A DNA stretch of 64,000 nucleotides from Rhabdophis nuchalis. Taxonomy: Eukaryota > Chordata > Lepidosauria > Squamata > Natricidae. Positions 50,612-63,169 of the stretch are shown piece by piece. The stretch lies in NCBI GenBank assembly GCA_039707465.1, contig CM077644.1:141608462-141672461 (forward strand). The letters run 5' to 3'. How positions within the stretch are numbered: position 1 is the first letter of the stretch; the number at the start of each line of letters is the position of its first letter. The position numbers and the translations under genes were made by a program. The notes below the pieces were generated by a model, which saw only the letters and a program-made list of their open reading frames with translations, was not told the DNA's origin and made no database searches.

Positions 50612-52296
50612 TTAATCTTGCTCCTTTGTTGCCTTCTCAAGATAGTATACATTTACCAAATGTCGATTCAGATGCTTACTGTATTCACCCTTTTTTTTAA
50701 ATGACCGGTCACAAAATATACAAACATAGTTCTCCTTTGTAGGCTTAGCCTCTGCTACTTCTTGGGATGATTTCTGACCTGTTTTTTCTTGGGCCGTCCG
50801 AGCACCATTTAATCCAGAATCATCACTGCCTTCTGATATGTTGTCACTTATATCGCTGCCATCATGACTATGGATACCTTCATCCTCTTCTACATCCTGA
50901 TTTTCATTCACTATTGTGCCACTTGGTGATGATGAAGCCAAATCTGCTCCAGAATTGTGTTCAAGTTTTTCTGGTTTTTGGAGCGGTTGAGCTCCTGCTG
51001 GGTCTTCAGCCTGTAATTGTTTTGTAGAACAAACATCTTCTTGATGTGCTTTACTCATTATCTCTTTGTCACCTGTTTGCACTGACCGTATTTCTTGTAC
51101 TAAATCTGGATCAGTCACCCTTTCCATGTCACAGGTTTGTGTCATCTGAATATCTTGGCATAAATCTGGTAAAATGTCCTTTGCTTCTTTTTCCATGGTG
51201 GCATTTGAATCCACAGAACTGGTTCCAGGCATAGCTGCCAGTCCTGTTTCAATGTTATTCTCTGAAACATCTTTTGCAATCTTATCTTGCTCTACAAATA
51301 TTTCTTGGTTTTTCATTTCTGCTGGGATATTTGTGTCTACTTGCTGTTCATGTAGTTCTTGGTGTATGTTATTTTCAGGTGCAAATTGATTCTCTCCATC
51401 AATGAGAAGCAAAGGTCCCTGCTCACTGGAAGAAGTATCAGATGTCTTCCTTTGTCTTTCATGGATGAGAAAACATTCTTTATGAGCAGAAGCTTCATCT
51501 GCGATCTTTTTGCTATCAGAACTATTATTGCTTTTAGTAGTTTTATTCCTCAAATATTTCTTTTTTTTGTTTTTCTTAAGGCAAGAATTTGACTTTTTGG
51601 TCACCTCCAATTTGCTTTCATCCTGACTTTTAGGTGATAGTTTTTCAGTTTTCTTTTTCTTTCTCACTATTACATCAATATCTGTTGATAAATCTTTTGT
51701 CAATGAAATAGAGCTATTCTCTGCTTTTCTTTTTGCCTTCTTAGTTTTATTAGTTTTTTCAATTTTGACATTTTCTTCTTTTCTTTCACTAACTATTTTG
51801 CGGCTTCTTGTTGTGATCTGGCCTACACTTGCATTACTAGTGGGTTTCTTATCTTTTGACAAACTCTCTTTCTTCTCTTCCTTTACAATTCTCTCATTTT
51901 TCTTTTCAGTCAACTCTTTCTTTGTTTGTTCCTGTTCTAGTTTACTCTCAGTGTTAATATCATTCTCGGAAGTGTTAACCTCATTCTTTTTAGTTCTTAA
52001 TCTTACTTTTGAGACATCCATTGTAATATCACAGCAGTCTGGGTGCCTGGATTTGATGTGATACTGCAAGTTACATTTCTTGGATGCAGCATATTCACAA
52101 ACTGGGCAAAGGAACTGACGAGGGCTGACATGGAGTTCAACATGTTTTTTGAAATTGCTTCTGTCAGCTGTTTTGTAATCACAGTGGGGACAAGCCAATG
52201 GTTTGGGCCCATCATGAACCTGCCTTGCATGTCGAGTCACTTCATGCTGGTTTGATGCCACATAGCAGCACTGTTCACATTTGAATGGCTTCTCAC
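50612..52296 (-). CDS. REST: REST terminal coding exon
   Basis: Residues 331-891: fingers 6-8, Lys/Ser-rich linker with NLS-like KKKKTEK, acidic region and C-terminal finger 9 ([20 protein letters not shown]). Stop TAA at 50614-50612. Confidence 0.97.
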
Positions 52297-55200
52297 CTAA
52301 AGCAAGGAAGAAGCAATTACTAACCATTACATTACAAATCACAAATTATGTACAGCTACAGATTTATACAGTTCATCATGCTATTGAACTTCTTGCATTT
52401 AAGAATAATTTGATTTTCCACTTAACGTGTTCACAAAAAGCAACAAAATACAAGAAAGAAAACAACCATGCAAGAAATCATTAGACATTCCATCTATGTT
52501 ATATACATACCAGAAGATCACTCTACAGTATTATTAGCATTTGGAATCCAAACCAAACTGGTCCATTGAAAGCAATGTAGAAAAATGGAAATTATAGATG
52601 AATAATTATCTTACACAATTATTGTACATACCCCAAAAGAAAATATACTATCATGAAGGAATAACAGCTCCCCCAACCCACCCCTGGCAGCATAATATAA
52701 TATTTAGACTGTAAATCCAACCATTTGGAAATCAGTGTATCTTACGTTAATAATCTGAGCAAAAATGATGAATAAACTGCTGCAATTTAACTTTCATATT
52801 GTTTCAAAATGTTTGCAAAATTATGTAGCTGAGTAAACTGAATAGGCTAAATGGTTTGTGGGTTTGTTTGTGTTTTGTATTTATGCAAATGAGGTTTCCT
52901 TCAAGCATGCTTATATCACTCTTCTGGTGCTATTCTCCCAAATAGACAATAACACTCACATTTGAACAAAACAAATTGAAGGAACAATACGGAATGTTTA
53001 CAATAAACTGCTACAAGCAGAACTCCATACAGATAGTCTTCAACCTACGACCACAACCAGACTGGAAATGAAGTGGTCATAAAATGAGATGTAACATGCC
53101 TTCATTAAACGAGAATCTCTGGCTATTTAGAGGGAGCCCCAGGTAGATTGGGGGGGGGGGGGGGAAGGGCTCCAAGGATTAGGTGAGGCCCTGGGAGACT
53201 CAAGACACACCATATGCCACTCTGGAAGGGTGTTTAGTACAGTGCAAGTACAAGGAGGCGCGAAAAGAAGCCACAGCCACCCCTAGAAGCCTCAGTCACC
53301 CCAGCCTGGCCCAGCAGTGGTGTAAAGGCTCTACCATCCTGAGAAGTGCCAAATGCCCAGGAAGTGTCCACAATGGAGTGCAAAACAGCCAGGTTTCAGG
53401 ATGCACCCAGGAAACATCCAAGGCCCAGGAAACTCCAACAGGGGAGAGCAAAGCAGCTGTTGTCCCCCCAACCCCAAGAACACCTTTGCTGCCCTGTATT
53501 CCACCATGTCAACTGATCTTCACGGTCTTCTTTGTCCTGTTGCTGACAAGGCATGTCCAGCTTGGCCATTTGCTGCTGGCCTTGGTAGGCCTTCTTCCAA
53601 GGCCACTTGCACTATTCTCCAAACAGCATGCAGCCTTGCCAGCTCATGTATGGCCTTTTTGCAAGGCTTTGGAAGTGTCCAAAACCTCACAAGGCTACAC
53701 ATGATTTGGGGAAGGCCACACATGGCCTCTAGAAGGCCTGGTGCAGTCAGCAGCTGCCTCACAAAGGCCAGCTCGAACGTGCTTGGTCAACAGCAAAAGC
53801 AAGAAAATGGCAAAGGTTAGCCACAGAATGTAGGGGGCTAAAAGAGCATAGATGGGGGACGTTGAAGCACTTCTGCAGTCATAAGTATGGGCAGGCTGCC
53901 AAGTTCCCGTATTTTCATCATATGGCTGTAGAAGTGCTACAATGGCCCTAACTTTGGGCATAGATTTAGCTATCAATACTGCTTAGCTGAGTGACACAGA
54001 CAACCCAAAAGAAAGCACATACAAGTGCAACACAACATCAAAGTTCAAAAAACATCCTGTAGATTAGGCAATAAGAGTTTAAAAATATTTCCCACAGGAT
54101 TCAAATTGGTTTCCTTCCTGAACCCTAATACTAGTGCTTGACTAAGCAAGCTCTATTCAAGGCTTCACTGATCCAGACTCATGAGCATTCTCTGCATTTA
54201 ATCTTGAGCTTCAGAAGATATGCATGAAGCAGGGTTGCAATATTACCTAGTGAGTTGTGGATTACACTGAGCTTAAGGAAATTGATAGTGAAAGGTAGTA
54301 GAGATCACCAACTCTCTTTTACAATGCCAAAATATGCCAGGATATTTCTCAATGCCATTTGCAGGGAATCATAAGCAGGTGAAGACATCTGCTTGGGAAT
54401 ACCCTGAAGCAAATGGTGAGCCACTGTGTGAGACAGAATGCTGGACCAGATGGGCTGTGGCCTGTTCCAGCAAGGCTATTCTTATGTTCTTAAAATGGAG
54501 AAAGGGGCTTAAAGCCATACTGCACGGTTACTAAACATATCACTGATAGCATGCTATATATACCATCCACTCAATTCTGGAACAGCACAACTAAGAGACG
54601 ATACTTACAGCATCTCTATATCCCCATAATGGATTGTATTCCTACTCTAAAAAGCAAATTGCAGTTGCTAAAGAACCAGTAACACCAAAAACAAAGGCTG
54701 TGTGGGTCAGCAAAGAATCTAAGGGCCAGGCTAGAAGCTGCTGCTGCTACAGAAGCTGCTGCATCAGCAACTGTTACTTTTATACTGTGTCTATAATAGG
54801 TTTTATTTTTCCTCAAAAGACCTTTTAAATAAGGCATTATTTTACAGTGTAATCAATTCATATATAATAATATGATATATAAAACTGCAATGTGTAATTT
54901 TAGATCAAGTCAGCAACATGGTATACCCTCAAATGTCAGACCTTCCCACAATCCACAAGATAACCACGACTTCCCAAAAACCTGAACTGAATTAAAACAG
55001 AATTATTTTCAGAAATCACTAAAGATTCACAAGCTTTGGCAAGACTTTAAGACTTCAAGTGAACTTTGGAAGGACCAGAGACCTGACAAGTTGCTAGCCC
55101 TTACTTTAACCAATTAAAGTAATCCAAGATAAGCATTTTGAAAAGTACATTTTTAAAAATAAAAACAGCATAAAATTTCCCCAAAAACAGTTGGGTTGTC

Positions 55201-58200
55201 TATAACAGAAAACTAAGGAAAGCATCTTCAAGAAGAAGACTCAGAAAGAGATGCAGGCACAAAATATGTCCCTCATCCTCCCATTTTAAAAAGCACTTTA
55301 TATGTTCTGATGCATAACATATATAAAACTGAATAGATTCCAAAATAGTGAATATAATTTTCTATAGGATTTGAGAAAATAAGAATAATGCAGACTGAAT
55401 TTTACATTTAATCAAGAATTAACATTTATCTTCCTAAGAAGGCTTAATGTCTGAACATATGTAATACTTTACAGAAATTAGCACCACAAAGTAACAGTCT
55501 GCTTTTTGTTTTTACTTTTTTCTTGGCTCATGTATTCTTGCATTGCTAACTTTCAGCACTTAACAGTTTAATATGGAAAACTCTGTGAAATGCTGCCTAC
55601 AACCTTGCATGTAACTAAAATACCATCTTAACTCTTTTGAACTGTCTTTTTACCAACCTGAATGAGTACGCATATGTCTCGTTAAATGAGTCTTCTGAGA
55701 ACTTGAATAAGGACACATAGAACATCGATAGGGACGCTCGCCTGTGAAAACAGAGCATTAAATCAAGTATAAAATCTGTTGTCATAGAAAATTAAACTAC
55801 TGTATTTGGTCATAATTATTTTCCCAGAGTCCAACATAGCTGGCAAATAATGCAAACATAAATTATACTATCACAAGCTGCCATATTTCACCTAAAAAGT
55901 AATTCTCTTGCTTTGTAAACATAGCTGTTACCCAGGAATACCAAATAAATATTTTTTGCAATAGGAAAACTCGGCTAATCATGCGTGCTTGAGCGCTGTT
56001 AGAAAATGCTTTCCCCCAGAAGCTTCCAACTTCCCTTCCTCCCACCTACACATTATCGTTTTCACAGACATCATATGACTAACTAGCAAGCATCACCCCT
56101 CCTTTCCCCATTTTCGAATGACAGAGTCAGTGAAAATCACTGCACAATTGGTAGATTGCCCTGTCCTGCTGCTTTAAAACTGGGGGAAACCGGGGTTGTT
56201 CTAGGATCGTAAGCTCCTATATCAAACAAAAGTTTTACTTCCCAGTAAAAAAGAACAGGAGATTTTCCCAGTTTCTTATTTCTTCTAAACTCTACTGCAA
56301 GTGAGAGGAATACCAAAGGACTTGATAGAAACTGGGAATGGATGGCTCATAAAATGTGAGTTATAGAGTGACTCATAAGAAATAATATTTTCAGGACTTT
56401 GTATACTGGACGCATCCTTTTTACCTCAAATTATAAAGCAATCATATTTTTCTTCAATGAACAAATACAATCATAAAACCAGTGAAGAATGAAAAGTAAA
56501 GCTTTATATAAATTAAGTTAAAGATGATAGGTTATAGCTCAGTTACAATTAAAGGTAAAATCCAGCTAAATATATAACTCTAATTTATATCATTATGTAT
56601 ATATGCGTACATACGTTTGTGTAGATACATACATGCAGAGGGAGAGAGGGAGACAGAGAGAGATTATAACAAAGGTAGGAGGTGAAGAATATGCTTGGGA
56701 CTAAATGTGACTAGTTTTGATATGAAATAAAAGCAAATTGAGGGAAGATATCTAGAAAATATTTTAAACTTGCATTTTTATTTTAAATGTTTAAATTAAT
56801 TTAAGTTATCAATAATTTAAACCATACATTACCTTCAAAGTTCATTTATTTAGAAGATTGCAATTTCATTCTTTTCCCTACTTCTTCTAACATATTTCAG
56901 ATGTACTCTACTTACTGGTTTACTCTATAGCATTTAATAAAATAGCCCTACAAAATGTCTAACAGATACTGGTAGTCCTTGACTTAAGACAATTGAGCCC
57001 AAGATAAGCCCTGTTGCTAACTGAGAAATTGGTTAAGTGAATTTTGCCCCATTTTACGACCTTTCTTGCCAAACCTGTTAAGTGAATCACTGCAGTTGTT
57101 AATAACATGGTTGTTAAAGGAATCTAGCTTCCCCTTTGACTCTGGTTGTCAGAAGGTCCCAAAAGGATCACATGACTGCAACTGTCAACTCGCAATTAAT
57201 TAGAGCATCTGTCGGAACCTTGCCAGCAATCCTCATAAATAAAAGCCAGTTACCAAGCACCTGAATTTTGATCACCTGACCATGGGGATGCTGTAACATG
57301 TATGAAAAAGTGTGAAAAATGGTCATAAATCTCTTTTTTCATTGCTGTTGTAACCTCAAATAGTCATAAATGAACAACACCCTGGTAAGCCCCAAATATG
57401 GGAGGAAGCAGAACTGCTTTCCTTTTCTGTCTTTCGGCTCACCACAGGAGACCATCCAGGCAGAAAGCTATTTTTTCGTTGCCTTTGGTCATTGTGACAC
57501 AAGTATATACTTATTCCCCTAGCTCAGCTGATCAGGAGAAAAACCAGTGGTCTAGTGGCAATTACAACTGCCTCACATGTAATACTTTCCTGGTTCGAAT
57601 CCCAGTAAGGGTATGACTATCTGATGAGAGCTCAATAGCTTGAAATAGATCTATATTAGTCTCCCTTGTTTATTTATTTATCAGCACAAACGTAACACAA
57701 ATGTAAACAAAAGGCAATGAAACAAATACTTTTCTGTCTGCATGGTCTCTGGTGATGAGCCGAAAGACAGAAAAGGAAAGCAGTATGCTTCCTCCCTTAA
57801 TTGGGGCTTACCAGGGTGTTGTGACACAAGCATATAGTTATTTCCCCTGTCTCAGCTGATCAGGATAGGACCAGTGGTCTGGTGGCAATTACAGCTGCCT
57901 CACATGTAATACTTCCCTGGTTCGAATCCCAGTAAGGGTATGGCTAGCCTCCCTGTTTATTTATCAGCTCAAAAAACCTCTCTCTCACACACACACACAC
58001 ACACATGATATATATGATATATTATATAAAACCAAGAAGACAACTATTTCTTTAAAACTAGCACACGGCATCCAAAATCACTATAAAATTCTCCCCAAAA
58101 GGAAGCACTTTCTTTATCTGTCTACTTCAAGCATACTTTGCCTTATAATCTAATCTGAGTTTATACTTAAAATCAACAAGAGTTTTCATAGCAACAATAT

Positions 58201-61200
58201 TATTCAATATTTCCTTTAAATGAGATTCCAAGTTAGCTATTTTTTACTAAGCCTAATAAACAAAATTCAAAATTTATAGAGGGGAAAAAACTACTTTTTA
58301 CTTTTCTGGTACCAAGTGATTTCTGAATGTGTATTAAAAATTAATACTACTAACTATAAAATTTCTCCAATTGATAAATTTGTTTGCTACCTTTTAAGAT
58401 TTTGAATGTGACTAATGGCAGCTTGTTGATTATATTTATACGTTTTTCATGCCTGATTCTTATATATATTTATTTAAGTTGCTGAGTAACAATTACAGGT
58501 AGTCCTTGACTTATGACCACAATTGAGCCCAACATTTATGTTAAGCAAGATAGTTGTTAAGTAAATTTTGCCCCATTTTATGAATTTTCTTGCCACAGTT
58601 GTTAAGTGAATCGCTGCAGTTGTTAAATTAGTCTTATGACTGTTCAGTGAATCTGGCTTCTCCATTAATTTTGCTTGTCAGATGGTCACAGGAGGTGATC
58701 ACATGATCTCAGGACACTATCGTCATAAATACTAGTCAGTTGCCAAGTGTCTGAATTTTGATCACATGACCCTAGGAATGCTGCAATGATCATGTGTGAA
58801 AAATTGTCATGTCACATTTTTCAGGGCCATTGTAACTTCGAACAGTCACTAAATAAACTGTTGTAAGTCGAGGACTAGCTGTAATGTATCACAGTTGTAA
58901 AACCACAATGATCTATTTATTTATTTGCAATAGGAAAAAAGAGCCAGAACAAAAAAAGACAATAAGATATCTAGATGGTCTCAACAGCTCTTTGAATGTT
59001 ATCTATTATGTAATGTTGGGCTATTCACTTTGTATTATCCTCATAAGGTCTCTATATCTTGGGATATGGTTATTAACACACCTACATGGATGAACTAGGA
59101 GTATGAAAACTGCCCAAAGTAATAGTTATCACCATATCTTGTGGCAGCAAATTGCATTATTTCACTATGTGCCATGTAGAAATGTTTCCTTTCATTTGTT
59201 CTGAATTCTCCATTATTCAAATTCATTGGTGATCTTGAATTCCCAATTGAAAGTAAGGAAACTGACTAAATTTTAAAAGTTTTTAAAGTTAACTTTTAAT
59301 TTTTTTAAATCATCTTAATATATATAAATAAAAGCCCCTCAAAATATGCAATGCTGTTTTTTAACTAAACGCCAAATATTTTTCCCTTTTGAAATATTTT
59401 AAATGTTAGTATCTATCCTATTAGTATTCATGGAATAAAAAATGACCTATTTCAAAGCAATTTATCTTAAACCTAAATCTAAACCAATTATAATTTGCTG
59501 GATCAACTCAAAGCTTAATTCCATATGTCTTTTCTTTTGCCATCTTAATACTTTTGGAAGTTTATAATATTGGCGTCCATGGAAGTAGGCCAAAATATCA
59601 AGATGACAGTAGCAACAATGCAACCAGAGCATCACTTATTTGTACAAGGATGTGAAAACATATATATATATATATATAAGGGAGTAAGGTTTCAATCATA
59701 CTGCCATCACTGCCACTTTGATTTTTCAGAACATCCCATTTAGTTAACAGCTATTGCAAATGTTTTTCTTTAGTTGATCCAATCCTAAATATCCTCTAAT
59801 TTAGAAACCATAATAACATTTTACATTAACAATGTACTGCAAAGTAGAGTATGAACAATAAACATTATATAAATTGATTGGTCTGGAATAGTTATGCTGC
59901 ATTACATTGAAACGCTGTTCCAGTCCTGAAATGTACTATAGAGCTTTCAGGAGGAACACAGTGTGCCTGATAGGTGCAGAATTTTATTTTCCCTACATTA
60001 AGTATTGAAATGGCTTCCATTCACAATGGAAGATATCCCTTTTTCCATCAATCACCTTCAAATCTGCTCCAGAGGATTCTATCTATAAAGCAGATCTGGA
60101 GTGCTGTTAGCTTGATGGAATGGATATTGCAAATATTATCTATTCAATTGCTTTATTATTTTTTTATTCATTAACTACAGCATATCAGCATGTGATATTC
60201 ATAACTGATCACGTGCTTCAAATCATGAAATGTTAAACCTTTACATTAAAACGTATCTGATAATGCACAAGCACAAATATAAGCAAATCTGGCACAAGCT
60301 CAATACAATTCATTAACAGACTTCAAAAAGTAAGGTGCAACACATACCTGTATGAGTTCGAATATGCTGCACGTAGTTATTCTTCCGATCTGAAAAGTAG
60401 GAGCACTGTGAGCATGTATATACTTTTCGTGGAAAATGGTTTCTTAGGTGCTTTTTCCAATGATATTCACTGACTGTTGTATATGTACAGATAGTGCATT
60501 TGTAGACTCTTTCATTTTCTCCTGCTTTGTTGTGGTGCTTCAAGTGGGCCAGATAATGATCATATCTGTTAGTGTTATAGCCACAGCGATCACATCTTAT
60601 AGGCCCTTTAGAAAAATCAACCTCCTCTGTAGTGCTAGAGTCAGTTTCTTTAATCTGGCCATGCTTCTCAGCTTTTTCTTCTACAATGAATCTCTTGGCA
60701 CTGTGTACCCGAATATGATGGACAAACTCTTTCTCAGACTCCGCCTCATACTGGCATGGCTTGCAACGAAATGGTTTGTTCTTCAAACCCTTACATTTGT
60801 CATCTATGCTTTCCTGAGCATCTGGTGCTTCCAATGAAAAGACTTTTTCTTGATTACAAGAGTGAGGAACGGTAGACTCTGATAGTCTAGTTGTTTCTGC
60901 ATCATGAACCTCAGGAGTAATAAGGTCAATATCCATATCTTCTATTCCTTCAGAGTCATTCTCTGTTCTTTGTGAATCGTCTATTCCTTCTCCATCACTG
61001 TCTGAAAAATTGGTGTTTCCCACCGTTGTCAGTTCAGCCATTTGCCTCTCTTCACCAACCATATAATCACAACAGTTGCCATTAACTTCTCCTGTCAAAG
61101 CCACATTTGCCAGCATAATAAGTTGAGGTGCTGCCAGTTCAGCTTTGGAAAGTTCCGAAAAGTCATACATGTCGTTTGGCAGTGCCATGCTAAGGTTAGT

Positions 61201-61254
61201 ATTGCTAGAAAATAGGCTGCTGCCACCAGATTGCCCCAACACTTGCATTGCCAT
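50612..61254 (-). CDS. REST: REST/NRSF, neuron-restrictive silencer factor (complete CDS)
   Basis: Zinc-finger repressor that binds RE1 sites and silences neuronal genes outside neurons through SIN3 (N-terminal domain) and CoREST (C-terminal domain). Coding exons 61254-60348, 55741-55658 and 52296-50612 join to 892 codons including TAA, 891 residues. C2H2 fingers are at 162-184, 219-241, 251-273, 279-301, 307-329, 335-358, 364-386 and 392-415, the eight-finger DNA-binding domain, with the ninth at 854-876. A Lys-rich region follows finger 8, and an acidic [15 protein letters not shown] motif precedes finger 9. Human REST is about 1097 residues; the shortfall is the Pro/Met-rich repeat region, absent here. 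Start ATG has G at -3 and +4. Nuclear. Tail to tail with NOA1. Confidence 0.97.
53030..53990. mobile_element. Foldback DNA-transposon-like repeat in REST intron
   Basis: Flanks resemble the 'caggtagtcc' MITE family ('agtcttcaacctacgaccac' at left, 'gtcataagtatgggca' at right). Arms near 53518-53650 and 53680-53820 are inverted relatives ('ttgctgacaaggcatgtcca' against 'ttgaccaagcacgttcgagc'). Open frames over it (up to 173 codons) do not resemble any protein I know and are probably chance. Confidence 0.45.
54340..54500 (+). repeat. LINE/SINE 3'-end-like repeat
   Basis: 'gctggaccagatgggctgtg' then 'gcaaggctattcttatgttc' is a reptile retroposon tail, perhaps CR1-related. Confidence 0.45.
54838..55657. 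other. REST: REST intron sequence, nothing recognised
   Basis: AT-rich intron between the repeats and the finger-5 exon; no coding or repeat call. Confidence 0.4.
55658..55741 (-). CDS. REST: REST second coding exon (finger 5)
   Basis: 84 nt coding exactly one finger, [20 protein letters not shown] at 307 onwards. Acceptor CACAG|GCG; donor CAG|GTTGGT departs from consensus at +3 (T) and +5 (G kept). Both phases match human REST. Confidence 0.95.
55742..56968. other. REST: REST intron sequence, nothing recognised
   Basis: AT-rich. It has a short mixed simple repeat at about 56590-56665 (TATG/TACA then GAGA) and no other feature I can support. Confidence 0.4.
56969..57376. mobile_element. TA-flanked MITE ('caggtagtcc' family), copy d, truncated
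   Basis: Starts after TA with CTGGTAGTCCTTGACTTA and follows the family body through 'gttgtaacctcaaatagtca'; its right end is lost at the border with the inverted-repeat complex at about 57377. Confidence 0.7.
57375..57830. repeat. Long inverted repeat with a tRNA-like SINE inside
   Basis: Arm 1 (57375-57487) and arm 2 (57712-57830) are inverted copies ('ctgctttccttttctgtctt' against its complement, 'ccctggtaagcccc' against its complement). The first SINE copy occupies the spacer. Confidence 0.7.
57492..57690 (+). mobile_element. tRNA-derived SINE, copy 1
   Basis: Box A TGGTCTAGTGGC at 57548-57559 and intact box B GGTTCGAATCC at 57592-57602, spaced as in a tRNA. The 3' part ends in TTTATTTATTTATCAGC. 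Confidence 0.7.
57820..57972 (+). mobile_element. tRNA-derived SINE, copy 2
   Basis: Box A TGGTCTGGTGGC at 57875-57886 and box B GGTTCGAATCC at 57919-57929, the same spacing and same 5' leader (TTGTGACACAAG) as copy 1, with a shorter tail. Confidence 0.7.
57984..58006. repeat. (CA)n short microsatellite
   Basis: About 11 CA units following TCTCTCTC, after the second SINE. Confidence 0.8.
58496..58881. mobile_element. TA-flanked MITE ('caggtagtcc' family), copy e, complete
   Basis: 386 bp between TA dinucleotides (58494-58495, 58882-58883); ends CAGGTAGTCCTTGACTTA and the inverse 'taagtcgaggactagctg'. No coding capacity. The best reference copy for the family in this window. Confidence 0.82.
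58882..60347. other. REST: REST intron sequence, little recognised
   Basis: AT-rich. A Helitron-like end ('atatataaataaaagcccc') lies near 59320 and an (AT)n run at 59661-59678; otherwise nothing I can support. Confidence 0.35.
60348..61254 (-). CDS. REST: REST first coding exon
   Basis: Residues 1-302 plus one base: SIN3-binding N-terminus ([35 protein letters not shown]), then fingers 1-4. The exon begins at 61264 (AACAG acceptor), leaving 10 nt of 5' UTR. Donor ACAG|GTATGT. Confidence 0.96.
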
Positions 61255-61264
61255 AACAACAATT

Positions 61265-63160
61265 CTGTTAAAGAAAAGAAATCTGAGTAAATTTCATTTT
61301 TATGGAGAAGTTAAATTCTACAAAGCAAAAAAATTATTCCAGCAATATAGTAAGGATAATTTAATTAAGATTGCAATGTTATTGGCAATATATCTAACTA
61401 AATTTAGTTTAAAATCAAGCTAATTAATCCATACAGTATTGAAATCATCTTTTTCAGAAAATTAATTAAATAGGATTACATAAAGTTGGTCACTCCTTTA
61501 ATTTTGTAAATTAGAGTAATATATTAACTCCTTAAAGCAGACCTAATTTGCAGCACCAAATAAACTGCTTTAATCACAATTGGTTGAACAAGCCAGAAGC
61601 AAGACCCATTTAAACTAGCAAAGTAAATATATAGTTTGGCTAATCTTGTGTCAAGTTTTCAGTTACTATTTGCTTACACCTTGCAATTTGGCTAGAACGT
61701 ATTACAAAACAATTCATAAAGACTCGGGAACTAAAATAAAAACATGTGTTCCACTTCCAATATAATGCTAGACCAAGTCACAATTGGTAAATTAGCAAAT
61801 CATACTTTTAAGACGAAATTTGGAAGTAAACCACTGCACATAACAAAAAAACACAATATGGCTGTCAATGACATCTAAATCAAAGTAAGGCTATTTCCAT
61901 TAAATACAGTGAAAACCTAGAACACCTGAGTTAAATGCATGTATGTTCCTGAACAGATATACTTGCATTTCAAAGATATATGAATATTTCAATTATACAA
62001 AAAGTCTACAGGGAGAGAATGAATAAATAATCCAAAAGCAGGGTTAATAAAGGTCATAGAGAAGAGCCAATTAAAATGGATGTTCAAGAGAATGCCCACT
62101 TGTTAACTGTGATCCTTCACTTATCTTGAATCATGCCTGTTCATAAGTTAGCTTCTATCAAAGTTAAGTGATCTGTATTTTACTCACTGTAGTTAATAAC
62201 CTAATACAATTATCAGTTCACATGGACAAATTTGAGAAAGTCTGTATTAAGGTATAAAAATGTATTTGTTATGCACTGTATATCGAAATTAGATTTTAAG
62301 CAATATAATTGGAAATAAGGCCCTTTGCAACTTTTTAAAACATTGACTGGGTTCATATATGTTAAACCAGAATTTTTAACTATAGTTGTACAAACCATAA
62401 TGGCCTTGTCTGCATATCATGCTAGGCTAGGTGAAGCTAAAACAAAAACAAAACCTCATAGCCACTTAGTATGTTTGCACAGCATTTTATGGAATTAATC
62501 TAATTTTCTGCGGTTGGACAACTCACTGAACCATTAACAAACAACTCAGGCAGAGTTCGCACAAAATTCTAGGTTAAAATGTGTCACATTAGTTTGTTGT
62601 GCACTATGTTACATGAACACAGCCATTACGAAATGACTGAAAATTTATGATTCCAGACTGCATTACTATACTCTTACTACAGTATGTAGGAATCCTTGTC
62701 AATAAGAATATTGGATAATCATATTTGATCAATTTATTTTCAAAAAATTAAACTAGCATGTACTTGGTAAGATTCTAATTAAATACATGAAGCCTTGTTA
62801 CTCCACTCCTAAGCCTGCTGGGTGGGCTTGAAATTAAACCAACAGCACGGGGTGATTTTAATTTACATATGCTTGCTTGCTCTGGTCTGAACATAAAAAG
62901 ATCAGTAATTCTCAGATCTACATCTGAAATTGCTTCTTAGCAGAGGAAGCAAACTATATAGCAATTGGAAAGTTTTCAAAAGCCAGAAAGAATCTTTTAA
63001 TTGGAGCATCAACTTTTAGGGCCTTTAGTCCGATTCTATATAAAACTGATTTTGAAGCCCCACCAAAGGTGTTCCCCCCCTGTAAATATATAAACTAATC
63101 ACAAGGTTAGGACCACAGATAAACGTCCAAAAGTTTGCACTTTAAAAAGCCCCTCACTAA
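61265..63160. other. REST: REST first intron, nothing recognised
   Basis: AT-rich sequence between the first coding exon and the promoter CpG island; no repeat or open frame worth calling. Confidence 0.4.
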
Positions 63161-63169
63161 ATGAATGTA

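Noticed and set aside
50767..52061. Several plus-strand frames opposite REST
   Set aside because: Antisense shadows of the REST terminal exon.
53183..53704. 173-codon plus-strand frame
   Set aside because: It lies in a foldback repeat in a REST intron and resembles no known protein; no splice or start context.
57548..57602. tRNA gene
   Set aside because: Box A and B are good, but the flanks continue as a repeat, a second copy is nearby and no acceptor-stem pairing is visible; a SINE fits better.
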